DNA of 64,000 nucleotides, from contig JBBPUQ010000002.1 of the NCBI GenBank assembly GCA_038501195.1, forward strand, positions 3,286,001-3,350,000, written 5' to 3'. The DNA comes from Nemania diffusa. Taxonomy: Eukaryota; Ascomycota; Sordariomycetes; Xylariales; Xylariaceae. Of the stretch, positions 11,908 through 21,350 are shown piece by piece. Position 1 is the stretch's first letter; the number at the start of each line of letters is the position of its first letter. The position numbers and the translations under genes are program-made. The notes under the pieces are model-generated. The model was not told the DNA's origin, did not search any database, and was given only the letters and a program-made list of their open reading frames with translations.

Positions 11908-12483
11908 GGTGCTGAGAGTAGACAAGGAGGCTCAGCTGTCTGACGGATGGATCAAGTTGAGCGCTCAAATTAACAGCTGATTACTCTATAGACCGCCTTT
12001 TATATATAATGATTAACTTTTATATATGGCGGAAATTTGCGCAAAGGTAACAACGCCAAGGGACTGAGTTAAGCTTGTCGGTCGTAAGCTTAAGCTAGGA
12101 AAAAATACTCTTATTAGTTTAAATTTATATAAATAAATAAAATTCATTATAACTAGTATATATCTACATTTTTAGTATATAATACTTGTATTTTTAAGCA
12201 AAATGCTATGGTTATCTTATGATAGCTTGAATAGGAGCTCCGAATCTGTGCTGTAAAGCTACCTAGGTAAAAGGAACATATTGTGATGCCGATGGAGGAT
12301 TCACTCCTAGTACGAAATATTGACTGATAGGACGGACATTGAACACATCAGGCTGTGTCGCGCTCAAACAGGATTACTCCCGAGTTGACCTAGCCTTACC
12401 GTACACGTAGTCCGGTCCATGCCCTGATTAGGAAGGGAAGGTTATTGACTAGCGCGCTACAATCTGACCTTATTAAGTTGGAG
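11908..12483. other. Divergent promoter and AT-rich island
   Basis: Spacer between a minus-strand P450 and the plus-strand DUF3237 gene. Positions 12,110-12,195 form an AT-rich island (TTTAAATTTATATAAATAAATAAA style) of the kind left by repeat-induced mutation. Both promoters must lie here. Confidence 0.45.
11996..12006 (-). promoter_or_regulatory. TATA box of the 581-aa P450
   Basis: The minus strand reads TATATAAAAGG, a near-consensus TATA box about 90-100 nt upstream of the ATG at 11907. A second TATATAAAAG-like copy follows at about 12,017-12,026. Confidence 0.45.
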
Positions 12484-13193
12484 ATGCAGCCAACCACGGT
12501 GAAGGTCGACTATTGCCTGCTTGAGCACTGCCCAAGGATGGAATCCCACACGAAAGACCCCGACCCCCTACCACGTCTGGTGCACATTGGTGAAATACAA
12601 TTCAACCTGGGCGAAGTGACCAAGGGCGAATTGACGCCGCGAGGAACTTTCAGTTTCTGCCCCATAACCGGTGGTGAGTTGAAATTGAAACGCACATGGC
12701 CCGACCAGCGGGAAAGCCCCCGAGAACCCCTAGCAGCTGATCAGTGACATGGCACTGAAGTGAAGCAGGACACTTTACCACCGTCTTTCCGTTGCCGGAA
12801 GGATTTGGCATTCATTCAGAGGCAATCGAGGGTCTGAGGGCAGAGGTGCTTCCGGGTGGTGGCGATTATCCGCGGATACATAATAATGAACTTGCGGAGC
12901 TGAATGTCAGCGTCGTCGCCAAGGGTCTCAACAACGATCATATATTTCGAATCACCTCTTTCGGCTTATGCGAATGGAACCAACTCATATTCAATATGGC
13001 GGGTCAGACAGCTGACGCGCGTTCGACAGAGATGGGGGAACTCAACGCGTGGCAAGTTTTCCGCATCAACACTGATAGCCCGGAGTATGCCTGGCTGAAT
13101 TGGGCCTGCATTATTGGGCAGGAGAGAATAATTTACGAAGACGGTCGCATGGCTTCGACGCAGATGAAATTGTTCCAGTTTCTGGTCAAATAG
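12484..13193 (+). CDS. DUF3237 (UPF0311) family protein
   Basis: Small protein of the DUF3237 family, which has a beta-barrel fold and no settled general activity. Exons are 12484-12673 and 12769-13193. A 95-nt intron (GTGAGT...GCAG) joins PITGG to HFTTVFPLPEGFG, giving 204 aa. Family features visible are CPITGGHF, the LRAEVLPGGGDYP block, and a late SPEYAWLNWACIIGQ segment. There is no signal peptide or membrane span. The codon read at 12445 is TTG, so ATG 12484 is the first usable start. Its place between a P450 and the acyltransferase makes it a cluster member; isomerase, hydratase or cyclisation-assisting roles are possible but not shown. Family identity rests on remembered motif pattern. 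Confidence 0.72.
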
Positions 13194-14188
13194 CGATATA
13201 GTATCTAGGCTACTATGGTCCTCTTCATGTAAGATGCAGGTAATGATCAGATGCTATGCATTGCCGAATCACACTGTGACGGGGCGGGTGGCAAGCCACC
13301 TGCCCAGCCACATACATGTGGCTGTGCCACAAACTAGACCACTTCTTCAGAGACCTCCTTTCTGGCCACTCTTCGGCTGGTCTACCTGAATAAATCCCTT
13401 CTGTTTGATATATTGAAGCCAAGAAGCTCTAGAAGTGCTATTGTGACCCTCGTCAAGCCTCTAGAATAGGGTGTGCGTGATTTACACGTTCCGTTTCAAC
13501 ACAGCCCGAGGCTGTCTAAGTTGGTTACCGAAGAGAAAAAAGTAAGCACTGGGTACAGTATAAACACAGCGCGAGTCTCAGGTCTTCTTAATATGAGCCA
13601 CTGTTCACGAAGCCTAAAGTAGGAAACCGCCAGTTACCCGTATTTGGACGAAACCGAGCCATTTTAGGAAATACAGAGCACGTAAACCACGGCTGCTACA
13701 TTGGACGGTGAGCCATATGGACATTGGAATAATTCATAATTATTAGTAATACTTTTTAATAAAACTTCATTATAAATACGTTAATTAAATTGTTATAAGT
13801 TTACATAATCGCGTTTTAAATTATAAACGTTAGTTTTATATTCTAATATATATTAAATATTAAAATATTAATTTATCATGTTAACTATATAATAATATAA
13901 AAAGAATTAATATAAATAAGTACGTATAAAAAAAAGTAGTAGCTTACGTCTTAAAAACTCAAAAGCGGGGTAATATTGAGTTGTCGATCTGATGTCTGTA
14001 TGGCCCTCCCTAACCTTAGGGCCCCTTTATGTTGGAAGTCTTGGAAGTGCGCGTTTTTCATTGGGTCATGGCTGCGGTGGTTTTACTTCATTGCTCGAAA
14101 CATCCTGCTTGTTTCTATACTACCGCAAGATTTAGACTGTTTGGCAACATAGGTGCCTTGATTTGCATCTCCTGGATTGCCCAGCAAG
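13194..14188. other. Intergenic with strong AT-rich island
   Basis: Positions about 13,731-13,945 are roughly 80-85% A+T, with many TTAATA/TATAAA words and almost no CpG. This is the signature expected of a RIP-degraded repeat relic. The flanks (13,194-13,730 and 13,950-14,188) have ordinary composition and no gene. The acyltransferase promoter lies at the right end. Confidence 0.5.
13731..13945. repeat. AT-rich (RIP-like) island
   Basis: About 215 bp of very AT-rich sequence with abrupt edges inside moderately GC-rich DNA. No open frame survives. It could be a RIP-mutated transposon fragment or simple AT-rich spacer; without a sister copy the origin is uncertain. Confidence 0.45.
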
Positions 14189-15604
14189 ATGTATGAGCTA
14201 CAGGAACATCGGAAGTTCAGTGCGTTGGATGAAATGCTTCCAGCGTTTTATTACTGCTACCTACTTTGCTTTCCTGTTAGCAGCAATGGCAAGGCGGGCA
14301 CATCCGAGCTCTTGCAAACGTCACTGTCCTCTCTGGCGGCAGAGCGCCCATACCTGACTGGAACAGTCCGAAGGGATACGGAAAGCAGTGTGCGCAAAGG
14401 CCATCTCATCCTCGACATACCGAACCCCTTCGAAGACCTTCGCATCGTATTCAACGACCTCACAGGCTCGAATTCCGACTGGAAGGAAACATATCAGGAT
14501 CTGACAGACGCTGGCATGCCGCCACACAAGCTGGATGCAAGGTTCTTGGCACCCCTGACAGCCGGTATTGGGGAGACTCGGAAAGTCATGTCGGTGCAAG
14601 CCAACTTTGTCCATGGCGGACTACTTCTTGCCTTTTGCTTTCACCATAATTTCGTGGACGCATATGGAGCTGGACGCATTATTTCAAGGTTCTCAGAGCA
14701 CTGTAATGGGACTGTGGATCTCAAGCATGTCGCTGATCCAGGGAGGGCCAGTACCGATTTGGGAGACACGGGAGATCTCCTCGATATTGAACTTCTGAAG
14801 AAGCAGTACAAATTCGAGGACTTGGAGCGCGACCCAAACCTTTGGCGACTCAACTGCCTCGAGTTCAGGGGTGTTAATGATTTTCGCTGGCCCGATTTTA
14901 TCCCTTCTCTGCTTCCAGTGAGGAAGCCACCAGTCATCTCGAGTATCTTCTCGTTCAGTTTAGATGCTCTAGCAGAAATCAAGGCTATGGCGCGACCGAA
15001 TCAAAGCGGAGCGTGGGTGTCGACAAACGATGCGTTAGTGGCGTTTCTGTGGCGACATGTCATGAGGGCTCGTTTTCCATCATCGATAACTGAAGGCGAG
15101 CCTCCAGACCGCAAGTCAAACGTGGTGGTGGCACTTGATGGCAGAAAAGACCTTTCCATATCACCAACCTACATCGGCAACTGTCTTTTCCATTGTTTTA
15201 CGGAGCTGCCCATAAATATGATAGGAAGCGAAAACACGCAACTCGGTGAGATTGCGATCAAAGTCAGACAGACGATCACCTCGGCCCGAAACGAAACGTT
15301 ACTAAAAGCTGTCGTCGGGCTAGCTGCTACTCATCCTGACTGTCAGGCAATCAAGTACGCCAATGACAACCTGGGACCTGACCTGTACGTTACCTCTTGG
15401 ACGGATCTACCATTATATAAGCTTGAATGGGGTCCGCTTGGTAAGGCCGAGTTCTTCCGCATTCCAGACCGGCAATTTGAAAGCCTCTGTTGCATTTTGC
15501 CGCCAAAGAATGGGGTTGTGCAACTAATTACATCAATGGAGGAAGAACATACCAAACGACTCCGTAGTGATGCAGAGTTTACTAGATTTGCAACACATAG
15601 ATAG
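14189..15604 (+). CDS. BAHD-type O-acyltransferase (trichothecene 3-O-acetyltransferase-like)
   Basis: Transfers an acyl group from an acyl-CoA to a hydroxyl; in this context it should acylate a hydroxylated sesquiterpenoid. It is a single exon of 471 aa from ATG 14189. The codon at 14177 is TTG, so the reading from there is not a start. The N terminus (about residues 10-30) has the fungal transferase-family pattern SALDEMLPAFYYCYLLCFP. The catalytic HxxxD motif is HNFVD with H153 and D157, preceded by another His. A structural DFGWG-like motif appears late as LEWGPLGKAEFFRIP. Being intronless is unusual here, since most cluster neighbours have introns. The next gene is an opposite-facing P450 and a MITE follows downstream. 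Donor and acceptor are unknown; acetyl-CoA is the commonest in the family. Confidence 0.87.
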   Translation: MYELQEHRKFSALDEMLPAFYYCYLLCFPVSSNGKAGTSELLQTSLSSLAAERPYLTGTVRRDTESSVRKGHLILDIPNPFEDLRIVFNDLTGSNSDWKETYQDLTDAGMPPHKLDARFLAPLTAGIGETRKVMSVQANFVHGGLLLAFCFHHNFVDAYGAGRIISRFSEHCNGTVDLKHVADPGRASTDLGDTGDLLDIELLKKQYKFEDLERDPNLWRLNCLEFRGVNDFRWPDFIPSLLPVRKPPVISSIFSFSLDALAEIKAMARPNQSGAWVSTNDALVAFLWRHVMRARFPSSITEGEPPDRKSNVVVALDGRKDLSISPTYIGNCLFHCFTELPINMIGSENTQLGEIAIKVRQTITSARNETLLKAVVGLAATHPDCQAIKYANDNLGPDLYVTSWTDLPLYKLEWGPLGKAEFFRIPDRQFESLCCILPPKNGVVQLITSMEEEHTKRLRSDAEFTRFATHR

Positions 15605-16455
15605 CCAATCCGCAGCATCGTGTCAGATTCAATGCTTCCCTAAGCTCCCTTTGCAAGTTGGTCATTAGCTAGTCAGTCGATCGAAGCCCTATTCACATCT
15701 TGTCAGACGGCTAAGACTGCCGCCCACCTGTACTGAGGCTAATGGAGAAAATAGGCCATGGACCTAAGCACATATACAGGAAGCCAACAATTAGCACTGC
15801 ACACAAGCAAAGTTAGTTAAATAATGACCTCTTGACTTATTTTACCTGCCTTGATCGCAAAAAACGCTTGTTTGACCGACTTGCCTATTTTTATTACTTA
15901 ATTTGATCAAGTTAATTGACTAAGTATATAAAGCTGTAGATAATACTTCAGGTAGGTCTGTAGGTAGAATAGTAGGGGGGTGGCTAAGGAAGTGGCTAAG
16001 TAAGTGGCTAAATAAGTGGGTTGATGCACCTAGGCCACTTAGTAAAGAAAGCATTATAACTTCTTTTTCACTAAAAAAGACAACTTAAAAAATAGAAAGA
16101 ATTAAGTTAAATAAAAAATGATCACTTTACCTTTTAAGTTTTTAAAAACAATTGCTTTGCTTGGATTGATTTAAATAATTGTTAAACAGTCAAAGTGATA
16201 CTTTGCTTGTGTGCAGCGCTGCCAACAGTACCAGATTGTATAGACTATAGCCTTAGGTAGAAGCCTAGCTTCTCCTAATTGAAACGAAGGGAAAACCATG
16301 GACCTCTTGAGACCAATGATAATTATTAGCTGAATTGATCCTATCCCAAGCCCTGAACTTAGCCCTTGTCACATATCTCTTGACGCGAATTTTGGACCAA
16401 AATCAACAACCAGTTTGCCATTTAGTCTGAGATATTCCCCAATCTATTGACCTCG
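15605..16455. other. Intergenic containing a MITE
   Basis: Spacer between the acyltransferase (plus) and a P450 (minus), so two 3' ends meet. A hAT-like inverted-repeat element at 15,793-16,220 fills half of it. The remainder shows no gene. Confidence 0.5.
15793..16220. mobile_element. hAT-like MITE (non-autonomous DNA transposon)
   Basis: The ends are 21-bp inverted repeats differing at one position: 15793-15813 (AGCACTGCACACAAGC...) and 16200-16220 (...GCTTGTGTGCAGCGCT). The flanks carry GCCAACAAT on the left (15,783-15,791) and GCCAACAGT on the right (16,221-16,229), an apparent 8-9 bp target-site duplication with one difference. The 428-bp interior has no coding capacity and is AT-rich (16,050-16,190). 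It also holds three tandem copies of a GTGGCTAAG-type 12-mer at about 15,979-16,018. TIR start and TSD length suit the hAT superfamily; superfamily assignment is inferred. Confidence 0.65.
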
Positions 16456-18280
16456 CTATGCCTCGAGTGTGCTAGTACCTTTGGCTAAGTGAAATCTGAC
16501 CATCAGGTCAGGCTTGTCCCACATAACATGGACTTTACTTTGTCCTTCCCAGTCTAGAGACTGGTCCATCAGCTCCATATCATATTTCCAGCAAAGTTTC
16601 GACAGGATCAAATTGAGCTCCACAAGTGCAAAACTGTATAGGCTGTCAGTCCTTTTCCTCTGTGTAAACAGCTACCGAAAGCTGTGCGACTTACTTTCGC
16701 CCCAGACATCCTCGAGGCCCCAAGCTGAAAGGCTGAGATGCTTCTTTGATATCGGTCGACTTCTCTTTCATCCATCTGCTTGGATCGAATTTCATCGGAT
16801 CTTTGAAGAATTGGGGGTTGTGCGTCACTGCCCATGCACTGGTATAGATCTCGGTCTAGGTTGCACTAGTAAGCATCGCGATGCCCACGAGTGAGAAGAA
16901 ATGCGGAAGTACGTACACCTTGAGGTATCCATTCGCCATCGATTGCAAAACCTGGTGATAGCCTTGGGAATCCCTGTGAGCCAGGGGGGTAGATTCTGAG
17001 CCCCTCGCTAATGACCGCTTGAAGATATGGCAACTGCTGTGCAGAGGTAGCATTGATTGACTCATAGGTAGGGAAGCGGTTCCTGATTTCTTTACGCATA
17101 GTGTCGTATACCTCTGGGGTCTTGAGTAGGTAGTACACCGTAGCCGCCAGGAAAGTTGCGACAGTCTCGCCTCCAGCAATGATGAGAGTAGATGCATGAG
17201 CTGTCATCTCCTCGCGATCAACTTGGCCGGACTCGACCTTCGAAACCAGATGGGACATGAAGTCTTTGCGACTATTCTTGTTGGCCATGCGCTCGGCGAC
17301 TTTGTCTCGGGTAAATTGAGAGTGTTTGTTTCGCACAGCGGTCAGAATAGGCGCCAAGACTCTTGCCACTGTGAGTACAAATGGCAGGCGCCGCAGGTTG
17401 TCCGCAACGGTGACAAAGTAAAGATGTTTGAAAATCATTTCCTGCCAGTAGTGAGGCTCACCTCGGGCGATGCAGTTGAAAGATTGTCCAAAAGCCATCT
17501 CTCCAAGTACGTCGAATGCTACCATTTCAGTCCATTTGGTCAGATTCAAGCCATTTGTCTCGGAGCCACCGTCGTTGCCGAGTCGCGTGATGAAAGCATC
17601 AACGAGCTGAGAGACAAGCGGCTCCTGCTCCAAAAGGGCTTGCGTGGAAAATGCAGCAGAGAGAAATGACTTCATCTGCCGGTGCTTCTCCGGGACTCTC
17701 TCGCTTCCGATGCAGAGCGAGTTGAACCCGGACCCGTACATGTCGTAGAATTCGCTTTTCGTTGGCTGCATACCTCCTGGCCGGTGGCCGTATATTGACT
17801 TCCATGAAGTCACAGAGGCAAACGAGAGCTCGTTTGGAGAGACTCTAAGAATAGGGCCTTTCGGACATGTCAGCAGCTGTTTGCGTCCAGGCTTGATGAA
17901 CTTACCATATTTCTGGTGACCTGCCTCTATGGATCGGTGGATTCTGCCGTTCAAGGTCTTTTGCATTCGCCATAGCTAATTACGTCAGTGAGATGAATAG
18001 TGAGAGTGAGTTAATATCCTACTAAGGTCGACCTCGCCAATAGTGGTCCCGGAAACCTGGCCAGGGGATGAAACCAGAGGTTATAGACGATAAGGCCAGT
18101 AAAATAGCAGAAGGCCTAGTCACTTGTCAGTAGGATAGAGCGCTGGGTATGGTACAAGGATCGAAGTGTATGGTCAGTGGATAATTCCAAGGAACTTACT
18201 GCTGCCGAGAAGGCGAATGGGAGCACGCAAATGCTTATGGGGGCCAGATTATAGGCCGATAAGAGAGACGTCAGAGACAT
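16456..18280 (-). CDS. Cytochrome P450, CYP65-like (isotrichodermin C-15 hydroxylase type)
   Basis: Third cluster P450. Minus-strand exons are 18280-18200, 18115-18023, 17975-17906, 17857-16917, 16855-16695 and 16633-16456; the five introns are 84, 47, 48, 61 and 61 nt and the product is 507 aa. It has an N-terminal membrane anchor (residues 15-45), then YNLWFHPLARFPGP, the normal entry of this family. The I-helix is IIAGGETVATF, the K-helix SEGLRIYPP, and the haem loop FSLGPRGCLGRNFA with Cys near 445. Splicing at KYG|PILRVSPNEL and GRN|FALVELNL restores family blocks. It is a clear paralogue of the plus-strand P450 at 21,351-23,084, with the same length and two shared intron positions. Hydroxylation of a terpenoid ring carbon is inferred from the CYP65-like affinity. 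Confidence 0.9.
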
Positions 18281-19294
18281 AATCGTGTAGGAGCAGGAAA
18301 TTTCGATTGTCGATTGCAGCGAATAGAGCCACAGAGAACTTTTAGCTGCATAAATATACTGTGGTGAGAATTCGCATCCAAGGCCTCCGCAGCACAAGTT
18401 GCTTTTCCAAGAAAGTCCTATCGCTGCTTATGACATGAAAGGATTTCGCATGCTCGGCACCTATTTTGGGTCGCATATTTATTTGCCTTCTAAGGTCTCC
18501 GTGCCTCTATCTCGCATGCTCGGATTAATCCTCTTTCGGGCTGTATGTTGGCTTTCTCGGAGCTTCGTTGGTATTTTCGCCCCCCCAATCAGGCTCGGCG
18601 CGGTGATCACAGCCAGTTTTCACTTACTTGGCATGTTATATATACGTAGCTGCGACCTCCCCGGTCAGCTTGTGCACTTTTCTAATTCGTCTTGGCGGGT
18701 TCATAGTTCATATGAGTCTTTTAGGACGAATGTCAAGAGTCCGAAAGTGAACCGCTTCCAATGTTGTGAAATGGACGTTCAAAGCGCCGCATCCAGACAT
18801 CTTCTACGCCTACCACCCTCCCCCACGGGGAAAGGGGAGAAGCTGTATTTTGACCTAGGCAGTGAACCTAGCATGGCGGTGAGCCAATGTCAAGCAAACC
18901 AACATGCATCTGAATTGCATAATATCAGACACGATGAGAAAGCAAGACGCCCTGTATTGGCGCCCGATAAGGTGGTCAGATTCGAACGCGCGCAACGTCA
19001 TGTAGGCCAATAGGAGCAAAGTCAGCACAATTCAATGTCAGCACAATCTGGCGTCAGCGGCTTTTGTGCCAGCTTCCGTAATGGAGTGTGAGAATCGTAG
19101 AGATGTCAGATAAGATAACAAAGTCCGAGAGCTCGGAGTGAGGTTGACAGGTTGGTCTGGACATGCTGGTCAGCCGGATGCAAATCGATCCTCAGTACTT
19201 GCGTAGATAACCTTTAAGGTAAGTGCTCGGGTCTCTACGTATTCACGGGACTCTGAGATCTAAGATCACTTGCCTCTGTCTCAGCCTGACCAGA
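18281..19294. promoter_or_regulatory. Divergent promoter, P450 / Zn2Cys6 regulator
   Basis: About 1 kb between the minus-strand P450 and the plus-strand transcription factor. Minus-strand TATATTTATGC near 18,348-18,358 lies 70-80 nt upstream of the P450 ATG. Short repeats TGTCAGCACAA (19,022-19,047) and the related GCGTCAGCGGC occur close to the regulator. An open frame at 18,399-19,013 lacks recognisable features and was not called. Confidence 0.45.
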
Positions 19295-20750
19295 ATGTTC
19301 GGAACTCTCAGGATTGGATCCGAGAAGGAACCCGTGGAGTTTGTCGAGTATGCCAAAGGAGAGGCTGCAAGCAGATTGGGGGGATACGTCTTCTCACAAT
19401 CGGCCTGTGAACGCTGCCGATTGAAAAAGGTAAAACCCTCTCGTGCCTCCTTCGGTCCTCGGAGTGCACACTAATATAACTTCTTCCGGGTAGCTACGTT
19501 GCAATAAACAAAAATCTGGCTGCGATCGCTGCAAAGGCCAAGCGCTGAAATGCTCTTACCAAGTAGCAGCCAAGAGCAGCAGCTCGTGGTCGAATTCAAA
19601 ATCGCATTTCCAAGCCAACTCCTCTGACACCAGCGGCACAGCTGGTACCAGCAACACTCCGAGTCCTCAGGAGAATAATGGCGTCGATACGGAGATTGGC
19701 GGATGGACAATAGATGAAACCGATGTGACTGGCAGTGTAGTGACTACTACCCCCCCATCATCGCGAGGAGATCCGAATCAGGTGAGCCAGGGCCAAGACT
19801 CGAATCTCGAAGACTTGCGCCAGGGACTCGCATTCGAGGGTGAGCTTGGCTACTCCGAAAACGAACTTAACGATCTTTTCAGCAACATCGCCGATCTCCA
19901 GCCAGACGGTATGCAGGCGGCCGTTTTCACGGGTGGCGCAAATACGACTCTGCTCAACGCTGAGGCCTTTGATTCGATGACTGAAACAGCGGATTCTATA
20001 CTGGATGACATAGGTGGCATCGCGGCACCTCGACCTGCATCCGCCGATACTCAGTCGCCGTTCATGGCTTTTGATTATGTAGGTACCTCACCGTCCTCGT
20101 CGTCACGCCAAACCTCCGATGTCTCGGCTAGTGACGATTCGCTCGCAATAAGTTTCGGCCGAGCCAGACCGACGGCGATGGACTCCTCAAGCTGCCAATG
20201 TCAAAGATCCATCCTCGACATCCTGGCTGAGATTGAGTCGAATATTCTATCCGCCAATCCCAGCAATATGTACGCTACTTTGTCATATCAACGTCGGACC
20301 ACGGCAGCAAGCAACAGCATCTTGACTTCTCGCATCTGCAACTGCAAAATAAAACTCTTCGGGCTCCTTGAAATCATTAGCGGGAAGATCACCAGGCTCT
20401 CAGAGGCAATCATCACCGCATTCGTCTGCAGCGTGAAGGAGCACAATGACTCGGTGGATTTTGGCGAGTCCGGTTCTCCTGACACGCGTCTTTATCGCAA
20501 CAGTGCAATACGGTTGGGCGAGTTTCAAGTTCAGACTCTGCAGGAATTCAAAGTCGTATCAGCTGCCGCTATTAAGCTGCAGTTGAAGTACTCGGTGACT
20601 TTCGTCTCTCGCACTCGTGCCCTTGCCATATCATTGAATCGTCTCGCACAAGCTCAGAGCCTGAAGAGACTTGAAAGCAAGCTTAAAGAACTCTGCATCA
20701 AAATGCAACGAATGACCTCGGAGTTGGAATCTGAATGCTGCGATATATGA
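19295..20750 (+). CDS. Zn2Cys6 transcription factor, AflR-like; probable cluster regulator
   Basis: Fungal binuclear-zinc-cluster DNA-binding protein, nuclear, likely the pathway-specific activator. Exons are 19295-19429 and 19494-20750 (64-nt intron), giving 463 aa. The intron falls inside the zinc cluster; splicing restores the six cysteines with spacing C-x2-C-x6-C-x6-C-x2-C-x6-C at residues 39-66. A Ser/Thr-rich linker follows, then acidic stretches. The C-terminal part has a CQCQRSILDILAEIE / CNCKIKLFGLLEII arrangement resembling the aflatoxin-regulator (AflR) domain, with a helical C terminus. No fungal-specific middle homology domain is evident. It lies between two divergent-facing paralogous P450s. 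Starting at ATG 19295 assumes no further 5' exon; the GTG at 19223 is not a credible start. Confidence 0.87.
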
Positions 20751-21350
20751 AGCGCCCGAGGCCGCGCTGCAGGAGCTTGGGAGAATTACAGGTTACAGTG
20801 TATGCCTATAGAGTCGTAAGGAGTTTATACATACTGAGTACTTATCAGTTAGACCATCGTATGATGATTGTGGAGCTTAGATGCCATAGTCAGTCGATAT
20901 TTGCAGTCACTTCAGTCAGTCATTACGAGCATAGAGAGACCACTTGCCATGTAATTGGATACTAGCAACACAGATTATGAGTGAAAGCAGCAGACAACCG
21001 AAGTTTCAGGGATAGTGACACCGTATTACATGTACCCAGTCATCACGAAAGGAGTCCCTTACACGTGACTTCTATCATCTCTGTCTGCCCATGTCTGCGT
21101 GCCACCTTTCCGTATCCGGTATCTTCCCGATGTGTCTACGACTGACACGCTCGAGGAGGGCATGTTCCGGAAGGAGACTGCTCGAGGCCATTTATTGGAT
21201 CGATCATCCTGCTGAGACCCAGTAACGTGAAAGAGTACCATGGACCGCAACGGCTGGTAAAAGCAGTCGGCCACAACCCACAACCCAGAGATCTCCCCGA
21301 TTCCGGCGGAGCACCTTAGGTACCTAGCCCTTCTTCGCATACCGGCAGTC
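20751..21350. other. Intergenic, promoter of P450 at 21.4-23.1 kb
   Basis: 600 bp between the regulator and the next plus-strand P450. It includes CACGTG at 21,062-21,067 and TTAGGTACCTAG just upstream of the ATG (21,315-21,327). No gene was seen. Confidence 0.4.

Noticed and set aside
18399..19013. 204-codon plus-strand open frame upstream of the regulator
   Set aside because: No domain or membrane pattern consistent with a known family; it lies in a divergent promoter. It could be a 5' leader; not supported as a gene.
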